A DNA stretch of 11,682 bases, taken from contig CALMIT010000804.1 of assembly GCA_937864255.1 (NCBI GenBank), positions 1 to 11,682 of the forward strand. Reading direction: 5' to 3'. The first letter of the stretch is position 1, and each line of letters opens with the position of its first letter. Positions 1 through 6,797 of this stretch are shown in pieces. The translations under genes were made by a program, and so were the position numbers. The stretch comes from an uncultured Saprospiraceae bacterium (lineage in GTDB: Bacteria > Bacteroidota > Bacteroidia > Chitinophagales > Saprospiraceae). The notes below the pieces were generated by a model. It had not been told where the DNA came from and ran no database searches. It was given only the letters and a program-made list of their open reading frames with translations.

Positions 1-206
1 TTTATAAAGCGCGCTTTCCAGGCGTAGTAGGAAAAAAGCGGCATGTTGAGGTCGTAAGGAACGACGTCTCCGGCGGGTTTGAGGTCGGCAATTTTTCCTG
101 TAAAAAAGCCATAATCGGAAAGCAGCATTTTAGGCGCCTGCCGTTCTCCGGCAGACTGGAAAAGCAAAGCACCGAGTACTAAAACAAAAAAAACAGGTTT
201 GATCAT
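1..206 (-). CDS. Secreted protein, N-terminal fragment, SO2930/TIGR03806-like
   Basis: Reading from the ATG at 204-206 towards base 1 gives 68 codons with no stop, so the gene continues beyond the window. Residues 1 to about 19 form a signal peptide: MIK, then a hydrophobic stretch ending near QSAGE. After it come LSDYGFF (about residues 33-39) and VVPYDLN.PLFSYYAWKARF (about 51-70). From memory this pair of motifs opens the mature part of the TIGR03806/SO2930 family, described as a diheme c-type cytochrome family, but no CxxCH heme motif lies in the visible part. The start is 9 bases after the stop of the membrane-protein gene at 216-578, so the two are probably co-transcribed with the PBP gene. 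The export prediction is solid; the family name is a recollection and could be wrong. Confidence 0.6.
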   Translation of the reverse strand, partial: MIKPVFFVLVLGALLFQSAGERQAPKMLLSDYGFFTGKIADLKPAGDVVPYDLNMPLFSYYAWKARFI

Positions 207-215
207 TTTACAAAA

Positions 216-578
216 TTAGGCTTTGTCTGTGCGGGCAGCTGCGTTTTCCTGCCGCCATTTTTTAAAAAGCAGAAAAGATACGGCAGATGTGCCGAACATC
301 AGCGCGGCATTGACGCCCACAGTGACCCAATCCGCCACCTCGGCGGCGCGCCAGATAAAACCGAAAATGGCAATTATCAAAAACAAATGAAGCGGAAGAA
401 AAAGCCACCTGGCGATTTTGAGATTTTTTTTGAACAGGGGGAGACCGATTAAAAAAACGAATCCGAAAATAGCCGGTAAAATGGAGGTAGGTAGCGGCGG
501 TTCCGGCAAAAAATAGCCGGCAATGCCCAAGCCGATCAACAAAAAACTATTGAAAAGTATAAATATCCACAAACGCAT
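216..578 (-). CDS. Small four-helix membrane protein, unknown function
   Basis: This 120-residue protein has four predicted membrane segments, at about residues 3-22, 31-49, 57-76 and 82-104. It ends in a basic, polar tail (FKKWRQENAAARTDKA). A short periplasmic or cytosolic loop after the first helix is proline-rich (LPEPPLPTS). I do not recognise the family and see no catalytic motif. It lies 16 bases after the PBP stop codon and 9 bases before the next gene, which points to one operon. A link to the cell envelope is only an inference from that position. The start ATG at 576-578 has no strong ribosome-binding site, which is normal for this phylum. Confidence 0.75.
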   Translation of the reverse strand: MRLWIFILFNSFLLIGLGIAGYFLPEPPLPTSILPAIFGFVFLIGLPLFKKNLKIARWLFLPLHLFLIIAIFGFIWRAAEVADWVTVGVNAALMFGTSAVSFLLFKKWRQENAAARTDKA

Positions 579-594
579 ATCCGGTCAGTTTTTT

Positions 595-3198
595 TTAAAA
601 ATCCTCGTCGCCCTCGTCCAGCGGATTCGGTTTCTTTTTTGCTTCTTCGGCGTTGCGTATCAGCGTTTCGTCGCCGAAAGGATCTTCCGTAAAATCTTCA
701 TATTCATTTTCGGAAGGCTCGGAATCCTGCCGGTATTCATTGCAATTCATGACGATGCCGATATCGCCCGGCGGCCTGTAAAAGTGGGCGTCTATGGTGT
801 AATCTGCGTCAGGATTTTTTTCAAGCTCTTTTAAAAAACCTGCAAAAAACGGCCGCGCCATACGCGCGCCCTGTCCCAAATCAAGCGAGCGAAAACGAAT
901 CCAACGGTCTTCGCCGCCCACCCAGGTGCCTACCACCAAATTTGGCGTAAGCCCCATAAACCAGCCGTCCACATAATCATTGGTCGTACCCGTTTTTCCG
1001 CCGAATTCACTTTTTACGCCGTCAAAACCACCCGCACCGATGGCAGCATATTTCAGCATATCGAGCATCACATAATTGGCGGTTGGATTGAGCGCTTGCC
1101 GCTCTTCGGGCAAACCCTGATAAATGATACGCCCGTTTTTGTCTTCTATCCTGAGGATAAAACTCGGACGATTGAACAAGCCGTTGTTGGCAAAAGTGGT
1201 ATAAGCGCCGGTCATTTCAATCACTGAAAGGTCGGTGGCGCCGAGGCAAATCGAGGGCTGGGCGGGAATGAGTTTTGGATTGATGCCCATATTTGATACG
1301 ACCTCGGTGACGGGGTCGGTATCGCCGAGCAATTTCATTAAATACACCGAAACCGTGTTCACGGATTTTTTGAGTCCCTGGTATAAAGTGAGACTGGCGC
1401 CGGAGTACTTTCCGGTCGAATTTTTTGGCGTCCAGGGTTTGATGAGGTGAAAATTGCCGTCGCCCGGCGAGATAGTTTGCGGCTGGTCGAACACCGTCAT
1501 GCAAGGCGAAATTCCCTGGAATTCGATAGCCGTGGCATAAATGAAAGGTTTGAACGTAGAGCCGACCTGCCGCCGCGTCTGCACGTGATCAAACTGGAAA
1601 TATTTATGGTTGATGCCGCCCACCCAAAATTTGACCTGACCGGTCACCGGGTCCACGCCCATCGAGCCGAGTTGCAAAAACATCCGGTGGTATTTGATGG
1701 AATCGAGCGGACTCATCACGGTGTCCTTTTCCATTTTTTCATTGTAAGCGAACACCTTCATCGGTACCGGCTTATTGAAGATTTCTTCAAATCTTGTCTG
1801 CAATGTCTGCCAGTTTTTTTTGACCAGTCGCCAGTTTTCGCTTTCCATTACCCGCCTGAATTTGGCGGCGCGGTCCTCTTTGATCACCTTGTTTGCTACC
1901 AATTTTGCGATAGAACCTTTTTCCTTTTCTTCTTTCAAAATTTGTTCTATCTCCCAGTCGCTGAGGGTGACATCTTCAATTTCTTCACTTAATTTTGAAA
2001 AAACGGGCGCCATGATTTCATCGCGCAGCGTGACGTATCTGTCAGATTCGCGCATGAGCCTCACGAGGGCTTCTTTTCTTTTTTCGACCGGAATTTCCGT
2101 CTCCGAGTCGGCAGTCTCGTAAGTCCAGGGGTCTTTATTTTTCCAGGTTCGCCAAAAGTCGTTTTGCACTTTGGTCATGTGTTGCACCATCACTTTTTCG
2201 GCGATAGCCTGCATGACGGGGTCTATGGTGGTATAAATTTTCAAACCGTCGCGATAGATGTCGTATTTGCTGCCGTCGGTTTTGCGGCATTCCTGCCGTT
2301 CCAGGATGTCGGTTTTGAGCAATTTCGCCAGCTCCATTCTGAAATAAGGCGCCAGGCCTTCCGCGTGGTTGCTTCGTTTGAAATTGCTCATATCCATCGG
2401 CAATTTGCTCAGCGAATCCACCGCCGGCTGGTCCAGCACCCCGTTGCGCTCCATTTGCTGAAACACCACATTTCTGCGTATGCGGGCGCTTTCCGGGCGA
2501 CTTTTCGGATTGTAGAGCGACGGATTTTTCAACATACCCACCAGCACGGCGGCTTCCTGGATGTTGAGTTGTTTTTGGTTTTTGCCAAAGTAGGTTTCGG
2601 AAGCTGCCTTGATACCGTCGGAATCGTACAAGAAGTCAAATTTATTGAGGTACATCGCGAGGATTTCCTCTTTGGTGTAGCGCCGCTCCAGCCTCAGCGC
2701 GATGATCCATTCTTTGAGTTTTTGAATCACCCGCTCCATGCCCGACGCAGGTTTTTCCGTAAAAAGCAATTTGGCGAGTTGTTGTGTGATCGTACTCGCG
2801 CCGCCCGAACTCCGCTGCCCCATCAGGAAGGTTTTTACAAAAACCCTTCCGAGCGCTTTAAAATCAATGCCGCAATGTTCATAGTAGCGTTCGTCTTCTG
2901 TAGCTACCAGCGCTTTGACCACTTGCGGCGAAAGTTGGTCATAGGTGACCGGCACGCGGTTTTCCACATAATAGCGTCCCAGCACCTCGCCGTTGGCTCC
3001 GAAAACTTCGGAAGCGAGTTCGCTGCGCGGGTTTTCCAGTTCTTCGATGGTGGGCAAATCGGAAAAAGAAAGCAGCACAAAAATCAGCATAACCAAAACC
3101 CAGGCGCCCCAGAAAATGCGCCACATATTTTTTATAGCCTTCTCGTGTTTGGGCAGCCTTTGAGCCTTTTCTTCATCGCTGAGCGGACGTGGAAGCAT
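595..3198 (-). CDS. Penicillin-binding protein 1A, bifunctional glycosyltransferase/transpeptidase
   Basis: This class A PBP polymerises lipid II into glycan strands and cross-links the peptides outside the inner membrane. From the ATG at 3196-3198 it has 867 residues. A cytoplasmic tail is followed by one membrane helix (about 26-46). The family 51 glycosyltransferase domain has catalytic E101 in ATEDERYYEH and the GGASTITQQLAK motif (132-143). The transpeptidase has STFK with nucleophile S547 and K550, SVN (612-614) and KTGTT (735-739). Residues about 340-500 form a charged, probably helical insert between the domains. The last 40 residues are strongly acidic. An in-frame ATG at 3283-3285 would add 29 residues; I prefer 3198 because those residues look unlike a PBP tail and fall in the promoter region. 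It is first in a minus-strand operon. Confidence 0.95.
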   Translation of the reverse strand: MLPRPLSDEEKAQRLPKHEKAIKNMWRIFWGAWVLVMLIFVLLSFSDLPTIEELENPRSELASEVFGANGEVLGRYYVENRVPVTYDQLSPQVVKALVATEDERYYEHCGIDFKALGRVFVKTFLMGQRSSGGASTITQQLAKLLFTEKPASGMERVIQKLKEWIIALRLERRYTKEEILAMYLNKFDFLYDSDGIKAASETYFGKNQKQLNIQEAAVLVGMLKNPSLYNPKSRPESARIRRNVVFQQMERNGVLDQPAVDSLSKLPMDMSNFKRSNHAEGLAPYFRMELAKLLKTDILERQECRKTDGSKYDIYRDGLKIYTTIDPVMQAIAEKVMVQHMTKVQNDFWRTWKNKDPWTYETADSETEIPVEKRKEALVRLMRESDRYVTLRDEIMAPVFSKLSEEIEDVTLSDWEIEQILKEEKEKGSIAKLVANKVIKEDRAAKFRRVMESENWRLVKKNWQTLQTRFEEIFNKPVPMKVFAYNEKMEKDTVMSPLDSIKYHRMFLQLGSMGVDPVTGQVKFWVGGINHKYFQFDHVQTRRQVGSTFKPFIYATAIEFQGISPCMTVFDQPQTISPGDGNFHLIKPWTPKNSTGKYSGASLTLYQGLKKSVNTVSVYLMKLLGDTDPVTEVVSNMGINPKLIPAQPSICLGATDLSVIEMTGAYTTFANNGLFNRPSFILRIEDKNGRIIYQGLPEERQALNPTANYVMLDMLKYAAIGAGGFDGVKSEFGGKTGTTNDYVDGWFMGLTPNLVVGTWVGGEDRWIRFRSLDLGQGARMARPFFAGFLKELEKNPDADYTIDAHFYRPPGDIGIVMNCNEYRQDSEPSENEYEDFTEDPFGDETLIRNAEEAKKKPNPLDEGDEDF

Positions 3199-3416
3199 AT
3201 TTTTTGCAGGTGGTTTAAATTTTTTCTCAGAGTATGAAACGAAATTGCTTTGACGGGTGATGCAAAGTCGCGTAAAAGTACACAAAAGCCGAAGTTTTGC
3301 TTTTATTAAAAACCGACTTTAACCGAAGGCGCATTTTTTTAAAAAAAGCAGGAATGCACTTTTACCCGCGGGCAAAGAAAAAAACGCAGCGCGCAAATGC
3401 GCCTGATGGCAGTATC

Positions 3417-3442
3417 CGATAAATAAAAATGTGTCTTTATCG
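3417..3442. repeat. 7-bp inverted repeat over the candidate -33 box
   Basis: CGATAAA (3417-3423) and TTTATCG (3436-3442) are perfect reverse complements separated by 12 bases. The right arm covers the candidate -33 box of the lipoprotein-array promoter, the usual position for an operator. A binding protein cannot be named from the sequence. Confidence 0.45.
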
Positions 3443-3466
3443 AATATTGCGGCAAATACAATTTTG
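3436..3466 (+). promoter_or_regulatory. Candidate Bacteroidota-type promoter for the lipoprotein array
   Basis: The sequence reads TTTA (3436-3439), 19 bases, then CAATTTTG (3459-3466). Each box differs by one base from the Bacteroidota pattern TTTG and TAnnTTTG, and the spacing fits. Transcription would start near 3473, leaving a leader of about 27 bases before the ATG at 3500. No comparable pair is visible before copies 2 to 4, so this may drive the whole array. Confidence 0.4.
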
Positions 3467-3499
3467 CAGCCGCGTAATTTTCAACCCAAACCAAAGCAC

Positions 3500-4021
3500 A
3501 TGAAAAAAATCTTTCTTTTGTCCACCGCTTTTTGCTGTCTTTTTGCTTTCTCTTGCAAAAAAGAAGCCCCCGAACCTAATGCACCATCCTACCACCAAGA
3601 CGTCTTTCACTGTAAAGTGAACGGGCAGGATTGGTCACCATCAGGAGGTGGAGGTCCGTTTGGAGGCCCGTCTTCATTACACGCTACTTATTATGAAGAT
3701 AATGGGCAATTTGGATTTTTAAATTATAGGGAAACCGATGATCCACCTGTTTATCAAGTAATTAATTTTGTTTCCTTAAATGTAACAGCCGGAAGTAGTA
3801 GCCTTATTAGATATGGGACTGTCTTCAAGGATAGATTAAATACAGGGTGTGTTGGTTATCAACTGGATACAACTGCTAACCATGATATATTTATTGAGGA
3901 GATTGATAGAATAAATAAAACTATAAAAGGCTCTTTTCAATTCTCAGCAAAAAACAATTGTGGGGAAATAGTAATGGTTACTGAGGGCTACTTTGACGTA
4001 GCACCCTTTTGGTATGAATAA
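3500..4021 (+). CDS. Tandem lipoprotein family, copy 1
   Basis: This 173-residue protein begins with a lipoprotein signal peptide whose lipobox ends at C19 (FAFSC), followed by KKE. Residues 31-45 hold YHQDVF, the FHCKVNG block and W45; a glycine-rich GGGGPFGGPSS follows. Conserved cysteines are C38, C117 and C144. The C-terminus has IKGSFQFSA and VTEGYFDV, typical of the beta-strand ending seen in Bacteroidota lipoproteins of unknown function such as DUF6252; membership is unconfirmed. The ATG at 3500 is chosen over one at 3431 because the signal peptide starts there and the leader (ACCAAAGCACATG) matches copies 3 and 4. The signal-peptide DNA is nearly identical to copy 3 (62 of 66 bases), while the next block matches copy 2. 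Function unknown; probably outer membrane, perhaps surface-exposed. Confidence 0.85.
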   Translation: MKKIFLLSTAFCCLFAFSCKKEAPEPNAPSYHQDVFHCKVNGQDWSPSGGGGPFGGPSSLHATYYEDNGQFGFLNYRETDDPPVYQVINFVSLNVTAGSSSLIRYGTVFKDRLNTGCVGYQLDTTANHDIFIEEIDRINKTIKGSFQFSAKNNCGEIVMVTEGYFDVAPFWYE

Positions 4022-4077
4022 ATAAAAACATCCTATGTGCGTAAAAAAACCATTTTAAATGCTTAAATAACAATCTT

Positions 4078-4596
4078 ATGAAAGCCATACTGTATTTACT
4101 TCTTTTCTCCCTTTTTACCCTCGCAACAAGCTGCGAAAAAGAAAACCCTGAATCCCCTCCCTACCACCAAGACGTCTTTCGCTGTAAAGTAAACGGACAG
4201 CCCTGGACCTTCTCAGGAGGCGGTGGTGTGTTCGGCGGGCCTTCTTCTTTGAATGTCCAATTCTATGTGAAAAGAGGAGATTTAGGATTTTGGTCTTATC
4301 GAGAAAAAGAGGGACAGGAAACTCAATATCTTAATTTCGGTATAGACTCTTTAAGGGTTGGTAACAACCCAATTCGCTATTGGCGCAGGATATTTGTGGA
4401 TTACGCTAAGCCGGGCAACTGTGGCGAGTATGCATTAGATACCCTACAATTTCACAACCTGGTTTTGACGGAGATTGATTCCACAGAAAAAAGATTAAAA
4501 GGAACTTTTGAAATGCACCTTATGGATGCTTGTGGAGAACCTTTGACCATCACAGAGGGTGAGTTCGATGTGGTTCCTTTTTGGTTTGAATACTGA
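4078..4596 (+). CDS. Tandem lipoprotein family, copy 2
   Basis: This 172-residue lipoprotein has a signal peptide ending at C19 (LATSC), followed by EKE. The mature part opens with YHQDVFRCKVNGQPW, then GGGGVFGGPSS, almost as in copy 1; a 21-base stretch (4160-4180) is identical to 3588-3608. Conserved cysteines are C36, C115 and C142, and the end is ITEGEFDVVPFWF. Its signal peptide and upstream leader differ from those of copies 1, 3 and 4, so the copy is a mosaic: own 5' end, shared N-terminal mature block, diverged middle. It starts 56 bases after copy 1, probably in the same transcript. No enzymatic motif is visible and the function is unknown. Confidence 0.85.
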   Translation: MKAILYLLLFSLFTLATSCEKENPESPPYHQDVFRCKVNGQPWTFSGGGGVFGGPSSLNVQFYVKRGDLGFWSYREKEGQETQYLNFGIDSLRVGNNPIRYWRRIFVDYAKPGNCGEYALDTLQFHNLVLTEIDSTEKRLKGTFEMHLMDACGEPLTITEGEFDVVPFWFEY

Positions 4597-4614
4597 ATAA
4601 TCCCCAAAAACATT

Positions 4615-4630
4615 TGACGTACCGACCATA
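4615..4630 (+). repeat. 16-bp direct repeat, left copy; leftover gene tail
   Basis: TGACGTACCGACCATA here is identical to 5136-5151. Read from 4614 it encodes LTYRP and a stop (TAA), the same last five residues as copy 3, but it lies in the gap after copy 2 and out of its frame. It looks like the remaining 3' end of a family member that was lost or replaced. Confidence 0.75.
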
Positions 4631-4648
4631 AAACTAAACCAAAAGCAC

Positions 4649-5152
4649 ATGAAAAAAGTCTTTCTTTTGTCCACTGCTTTTTGCTGTTTTTTTGCTTTCT
4701 CATGCAAAAAAGAAAACCCCTCACCACAAGATAAGTGCCTGGATCGCCCCCGCTGCGAAGGCTGCGACTGGAACGTCTTTCGCTGCAAAGTAAACGGGGA
4801 GGACTGGTGTGCCAGCTGCGAGAGTGGCGATCCGCTTTTTGGCTGTGATCCGGTAGATTGCCAATTTTATCCTTCATCTCAATCCTTAGCTATTTCAGCT
4901 GGAAATAAAGAAGGAAAAGGAGGGATATCAATTTCTGTATCGAATTCTATAATAAAAATGGACAGTAGTAGATTATCAAGGGTTCAGAATATTTATAGAT
5001 TAAGAAAATATAACACACTTGATTGCTACACATATGATTTAGACGACGGATCCAAAATAATTGAAGGCTCTTTTGAATTTACTGCTATTAATACTTGTTT
5101 CGACACTGTACATATCACAGATGGCTATTTTAAACTGACGTACCGACCATAG
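4649..5152 (+). CDS. Tandem lipoprotein family, copy 3, cysteine-rich
   Basis: This 167-residue lipoprotein has the same signal peptide as copy 1 (lipobox cysteine C19, then KKE). The mature part is unusually rich in cysteine: C30, C36, C39, C46, C54, C57, C66, C71, C126 and C140. Of these C46 (in FRCKVNG), C126 and C140 match the three family positions; the others lie in an insertion before the block (C-x5-C-x2-C) and just after W53 (C-x2-C and beyond). Extra disulfides or metal binding are possible but unproven. The C-terminus is IEGSFEFTA, HITDGYF and LTYRP. Base composition drops from 37 of 60 GC at 4741-4800 to 17 of 60 at 4921-4980. The gene is bracketed by a 16-bp direct repeat. Confidence 0.83.
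   Translation: MKKVFLLSTAFCCFFAFSCKKENPSPQDKCLDRPRCEGCDWNVFRCKVNGEDWCASCESGDPLFGCDPVDCQFYPSSQSLAISAGNKEGKGGISISVSNSIIKMDSSRLSRVQNIYRLRKYNTLDCYTYDLDDGSKIIEGSFEFTAINTCFDTVHITDGYFKLTYRP
5136..5151 (+). repeat. 16-bp direct repeat, right copy
   Basis: TGACGTACCGACCATA forms the last codons (LTYRP) and most of the stop codon of lipoprotein copy 3. It is identical to 4615-4630, exactly 521 bases upstream, so the pair delimits one gene-sized unit. Confidence 0.75.
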
Positions 5153-5202
5153 GCTGATTTTACGTTACCGGTTTTTATCAATTTTTCTAAAAACCAAACC
5201 AC

Positions 5203-5748
5203 ATGAAAAAAATCTTCATTCTTTTCGCGTTTTCATTTCTTTTTGCTGCGAGCTGCGGAAAAGACATTCCGCCCGAGCCGGAACCCATTTTACCTCCTCT
5301 GACTACCGAAGGCAAAGGCACCTTTGGCTGTTACCTGAATGGAGAACCCTGGGTGGCAAAGTGGTTTTTGACACCACCTGGAGGTCCGAAATATTTGGAA
5401 TGCACATATTCAGAAAGAAGAAATCAATTAAGAGTAGATGCTCTATTTAAAACTGAAACAATCTATCAACTCTTTACTTTAGGATATTTAGGTCCGACTG
5501 AAAACTCTTTTAATAGTTACCCAGAATTTGATTCTAAAATTAGAGATTTTAATAGTGATTTAGGGTGTTATTCCTATTACCTTTATATATCTGATAATAA
5601 TAAATTCGAATCAGAATTAATAAAATTTGATCTTGAAAATCATGTAGCTGCTGGAACTTTTTCTATGAAATTGATAGGCGATAATTGTTTTGATACGTTG
5701 AATATCTTAGATGGTAGATTTGATATAAAATTTAAAATTATTGACTAA
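5203..5748 (+). CDS. Tandem lipoprotein family, copy 4
   Basis: This 181-residue lipoprotein is the most diverged copy. Its signal peptide ends at C18 (FAASC), followed by GKD and a proline-rich linker (about 22-33). The family block appears as FGCYLNGEPW (41-50). Family cysteines are C43, C122 and C152, with an extra C67. The C-terminus has AAGTFSM, then NCFDTLNILDGRFDI. The leader (AACCAAACCACATG) resembles those of copies 1 and 3, and the gene starts 50 bases after copy 3. The 5' part is normal in composition (31 of 60 GC at 5221-5280), but the 3' part is extremely AT-rich (10 of 60 at 5581-5640). It is the last gene before the hairpin at 5755. Function unknown. Confidence 0.82.
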   Translation: MKKIFILFAFSFLFAASCGKDIPPEPEPILPPLTTEGKGTFGCYLNGEPWVAKWFLTPPGGPKYLECTYSERRNQLRVDALFKTETIYQLFTLGYLGPTENSFNSYPEFDSKIRDFNSDLGCYSYYLYISDNNKFESELIKFDLENHVAAGTFSMKLIGDNCFDTLNILDGRFDIKFKIID

Positions 5749-5754
5749 AAGAAA

Positions 5755-5778
5755 CAGGGAGAACTGCCATTCTCCCTG
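5755..5778. terminator. Hairpin terminator between convergent genes
   Basis: CAGGGAGAA (5755-5763) and TTCTCCCTG (5770-5778) form a perfect 9-bp stem with a 6-base loop, just after the stop of lipoprotein copy 4. On the minus strand the stem is followed at once by TTTCTTTT, so it is a good intrinsic terminator for the deacetylase-like gene. On the plus strand the U-rich stretch is weaker and further away. It probably serves both transcripts. Confidence 0.75.
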
Positions 5779-5844
5779 CGCGCAAACATTTTCTAATTAT
5801 TGCTATTCTTTCCATCGTTCAAAAATTTTTCACAAACAAAACAG

Positions 5845-6747
5845 TCAAAAAAACACCTCTTGAGCCAGCCTGAATGTATTGGCGTGTGCTTCTACGATGG
5901 TGGCGAGCCGCTCGGAGTAGCCGCGGCCCATACTCACGGCGACAGGCAGCCGGTAGTTTTTACAGGATTCGAGTACAAAGCGGTCGCGGGCTTTACAGCC
6001 CTCCAGGCTCATACTCAGCCTGCCCAGTTTGTCGCTCTCCAGCACATCCACCCCGGAGAGGTAAAAAACAAAATCCGGCTGTATCGCTTCGATGAGCGGC
6101 GGCAGGGTAGCTTTCAAAATTTTCAAATATTCCCGGTCTTCGGTTTTGTCGGGCAGCCCGATGTCGAGGTCGGATTTTTCTTTCCGGGCGGGGTAGTTTT
6201 TAGCGCCGTGCATACTGAATGTAAAAACGCGGGGTTCGTTTGAAAAAATCTGCGCCGTGCCGTTTCCCTGGTGTACGTCGAGGTCAACGATCAAAATCTT
6301 TTGGGAGAGTCCTTTTTTCAAAAGAAAATTGGCGGCGATGGCAATGTCGTTGAGCAGGCAAAATCCCTCGCCTTTGTACGAAAAAGCGTGGTGTGTGCCG
6401 CCGGCAATATTCATGGAGCAGCCGTATTCGATGGCAAATTGCGCACATTGAATGGTGCCGCCCGAAATATGCGCCCCCCGCCGCACCAAAGTTTCGGTCA
6501 TCGGAAAACCTATCGCGCGGATTTCTTTTGGCGCGAGTGTCTGGTTTTTGAGGCGCTGCCAGTAATCCGCTTCGTGGCTTAGCAGGATGACGGCTTCTTC
6601 AACGGGCGCGGGCGCGAAGAAATTTTCATTGCCGGCCGTGCCTTCGTACAATAATTGCTCGGGCAGCAGGTCGTATTTTTCCATCGGAAAGCGGTGACCT
6701 TCCGGCAGTTGATATTTGTAAATAGGCGACCAGGCAATTTTTAGCAT
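5845..6747 (-). CDS. Histone deacetylase superfamily amidohydrolase
   Basis: This 300-residue protein belongs to the arginase/deacetylase fold that removes acetyl or other acyl groups from lysine or polyamines with a zinc ion. The active site is well preserved: GGTHHAF with H119 and H120, DLDVHQGNGT with probable zinc ligands D157 and H159, and SGVDVLESDKLG with third ligand D234. The catalytic tyrosine is Y277 in GRGY, where most relatives have GGGY. FSMHGAKNYPARKEKSDLDI (177-196) is also typical. The length matches the short bacterial, HDAC11-like members and AcuC relatives. The substrate cannot be told from sequence. It stands alone, convergent with the lipoprotein array and divergent from dnaX. 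Confidence 0.93.
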   Translation of the reverse strand: MLKIAWSPIYKYQLPEGHRFPMEKYDLLPEQLLYEGTAGNENFFAPAPVEEAVILLSHEADYWQRLKNQTLAPKEIRAIGFPMTETLVRRGAHISGGTIQCAQFAIEYGCSMNIAGGTHHAFSYKGEGFCLLNDIAIAANFLLKKGLSQKILIVDLDVHQGNGTAQIFSNEPRVFTFSMHGAKNYPARKEKSDLDIGLPDKTEDREYLKILKATLPPLIEAIQPDFVFYLSGVDVLESDKLGRLSMSLEGCKARDRFVLESCKNYRLPVAVSMGRGYSERLATIVEAHANTFRLAQEVFF

Positions 6748-6797
6748 TTTAAAAAATGGACATTTTAAGCAGCCGAAACAGACCGTTTTTAAAAAGG

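Larger units (their letters stand above)
3199..3499. promoter_or_regulatory. Divergent intergenic region between PBP gene and lipoprotein array
   Basis: These 301 bases separate two divergent genes and hold no convincing gene. They contain a 14-bp palindrome of seven T then seven A (3334-3347), which could bend DNA or act as an UP-like element. A perfect 10-bp inverted repeat, AGGCGCATTT (3327-3336) and AAATGCGCCT (3395-3404), brackets it. A 7-bp inverted repeat lies at 3417-3442. I found a candidate promoter for the plus strand (3436-3466) but no convincing one for the PBP gene. Confidence 0.6.

Noticed and set aside
2164..3237. A 357-codon open frame antisense to the PBP gene
   Set aside because: It overlaps the glycosyltransferase coding region completely and shows no domain, signal peptide or own regulatory site.
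3199..3300. A promoter for the PBP gene (TACTTTTA or CGACTTTG on the minus strand)
   Set aside because: Each resembles the -7 box with mismatches, but no -33 box lies at a proper distance.
4452..4877. Antisense frames of 141 and 97 codons across lipoprotein copies 2 and 3
   Set aside because: They cross the gap and two well-supported genes, and their translations show no family features.
4615..5151. The 16-bp repeats as a transposon target-site duplication or integron cassette sites
   Set aside because: There is no transposase or integrase, the repeats have no attC-like inverted structure, and the right copy is the end of a coding sequence.
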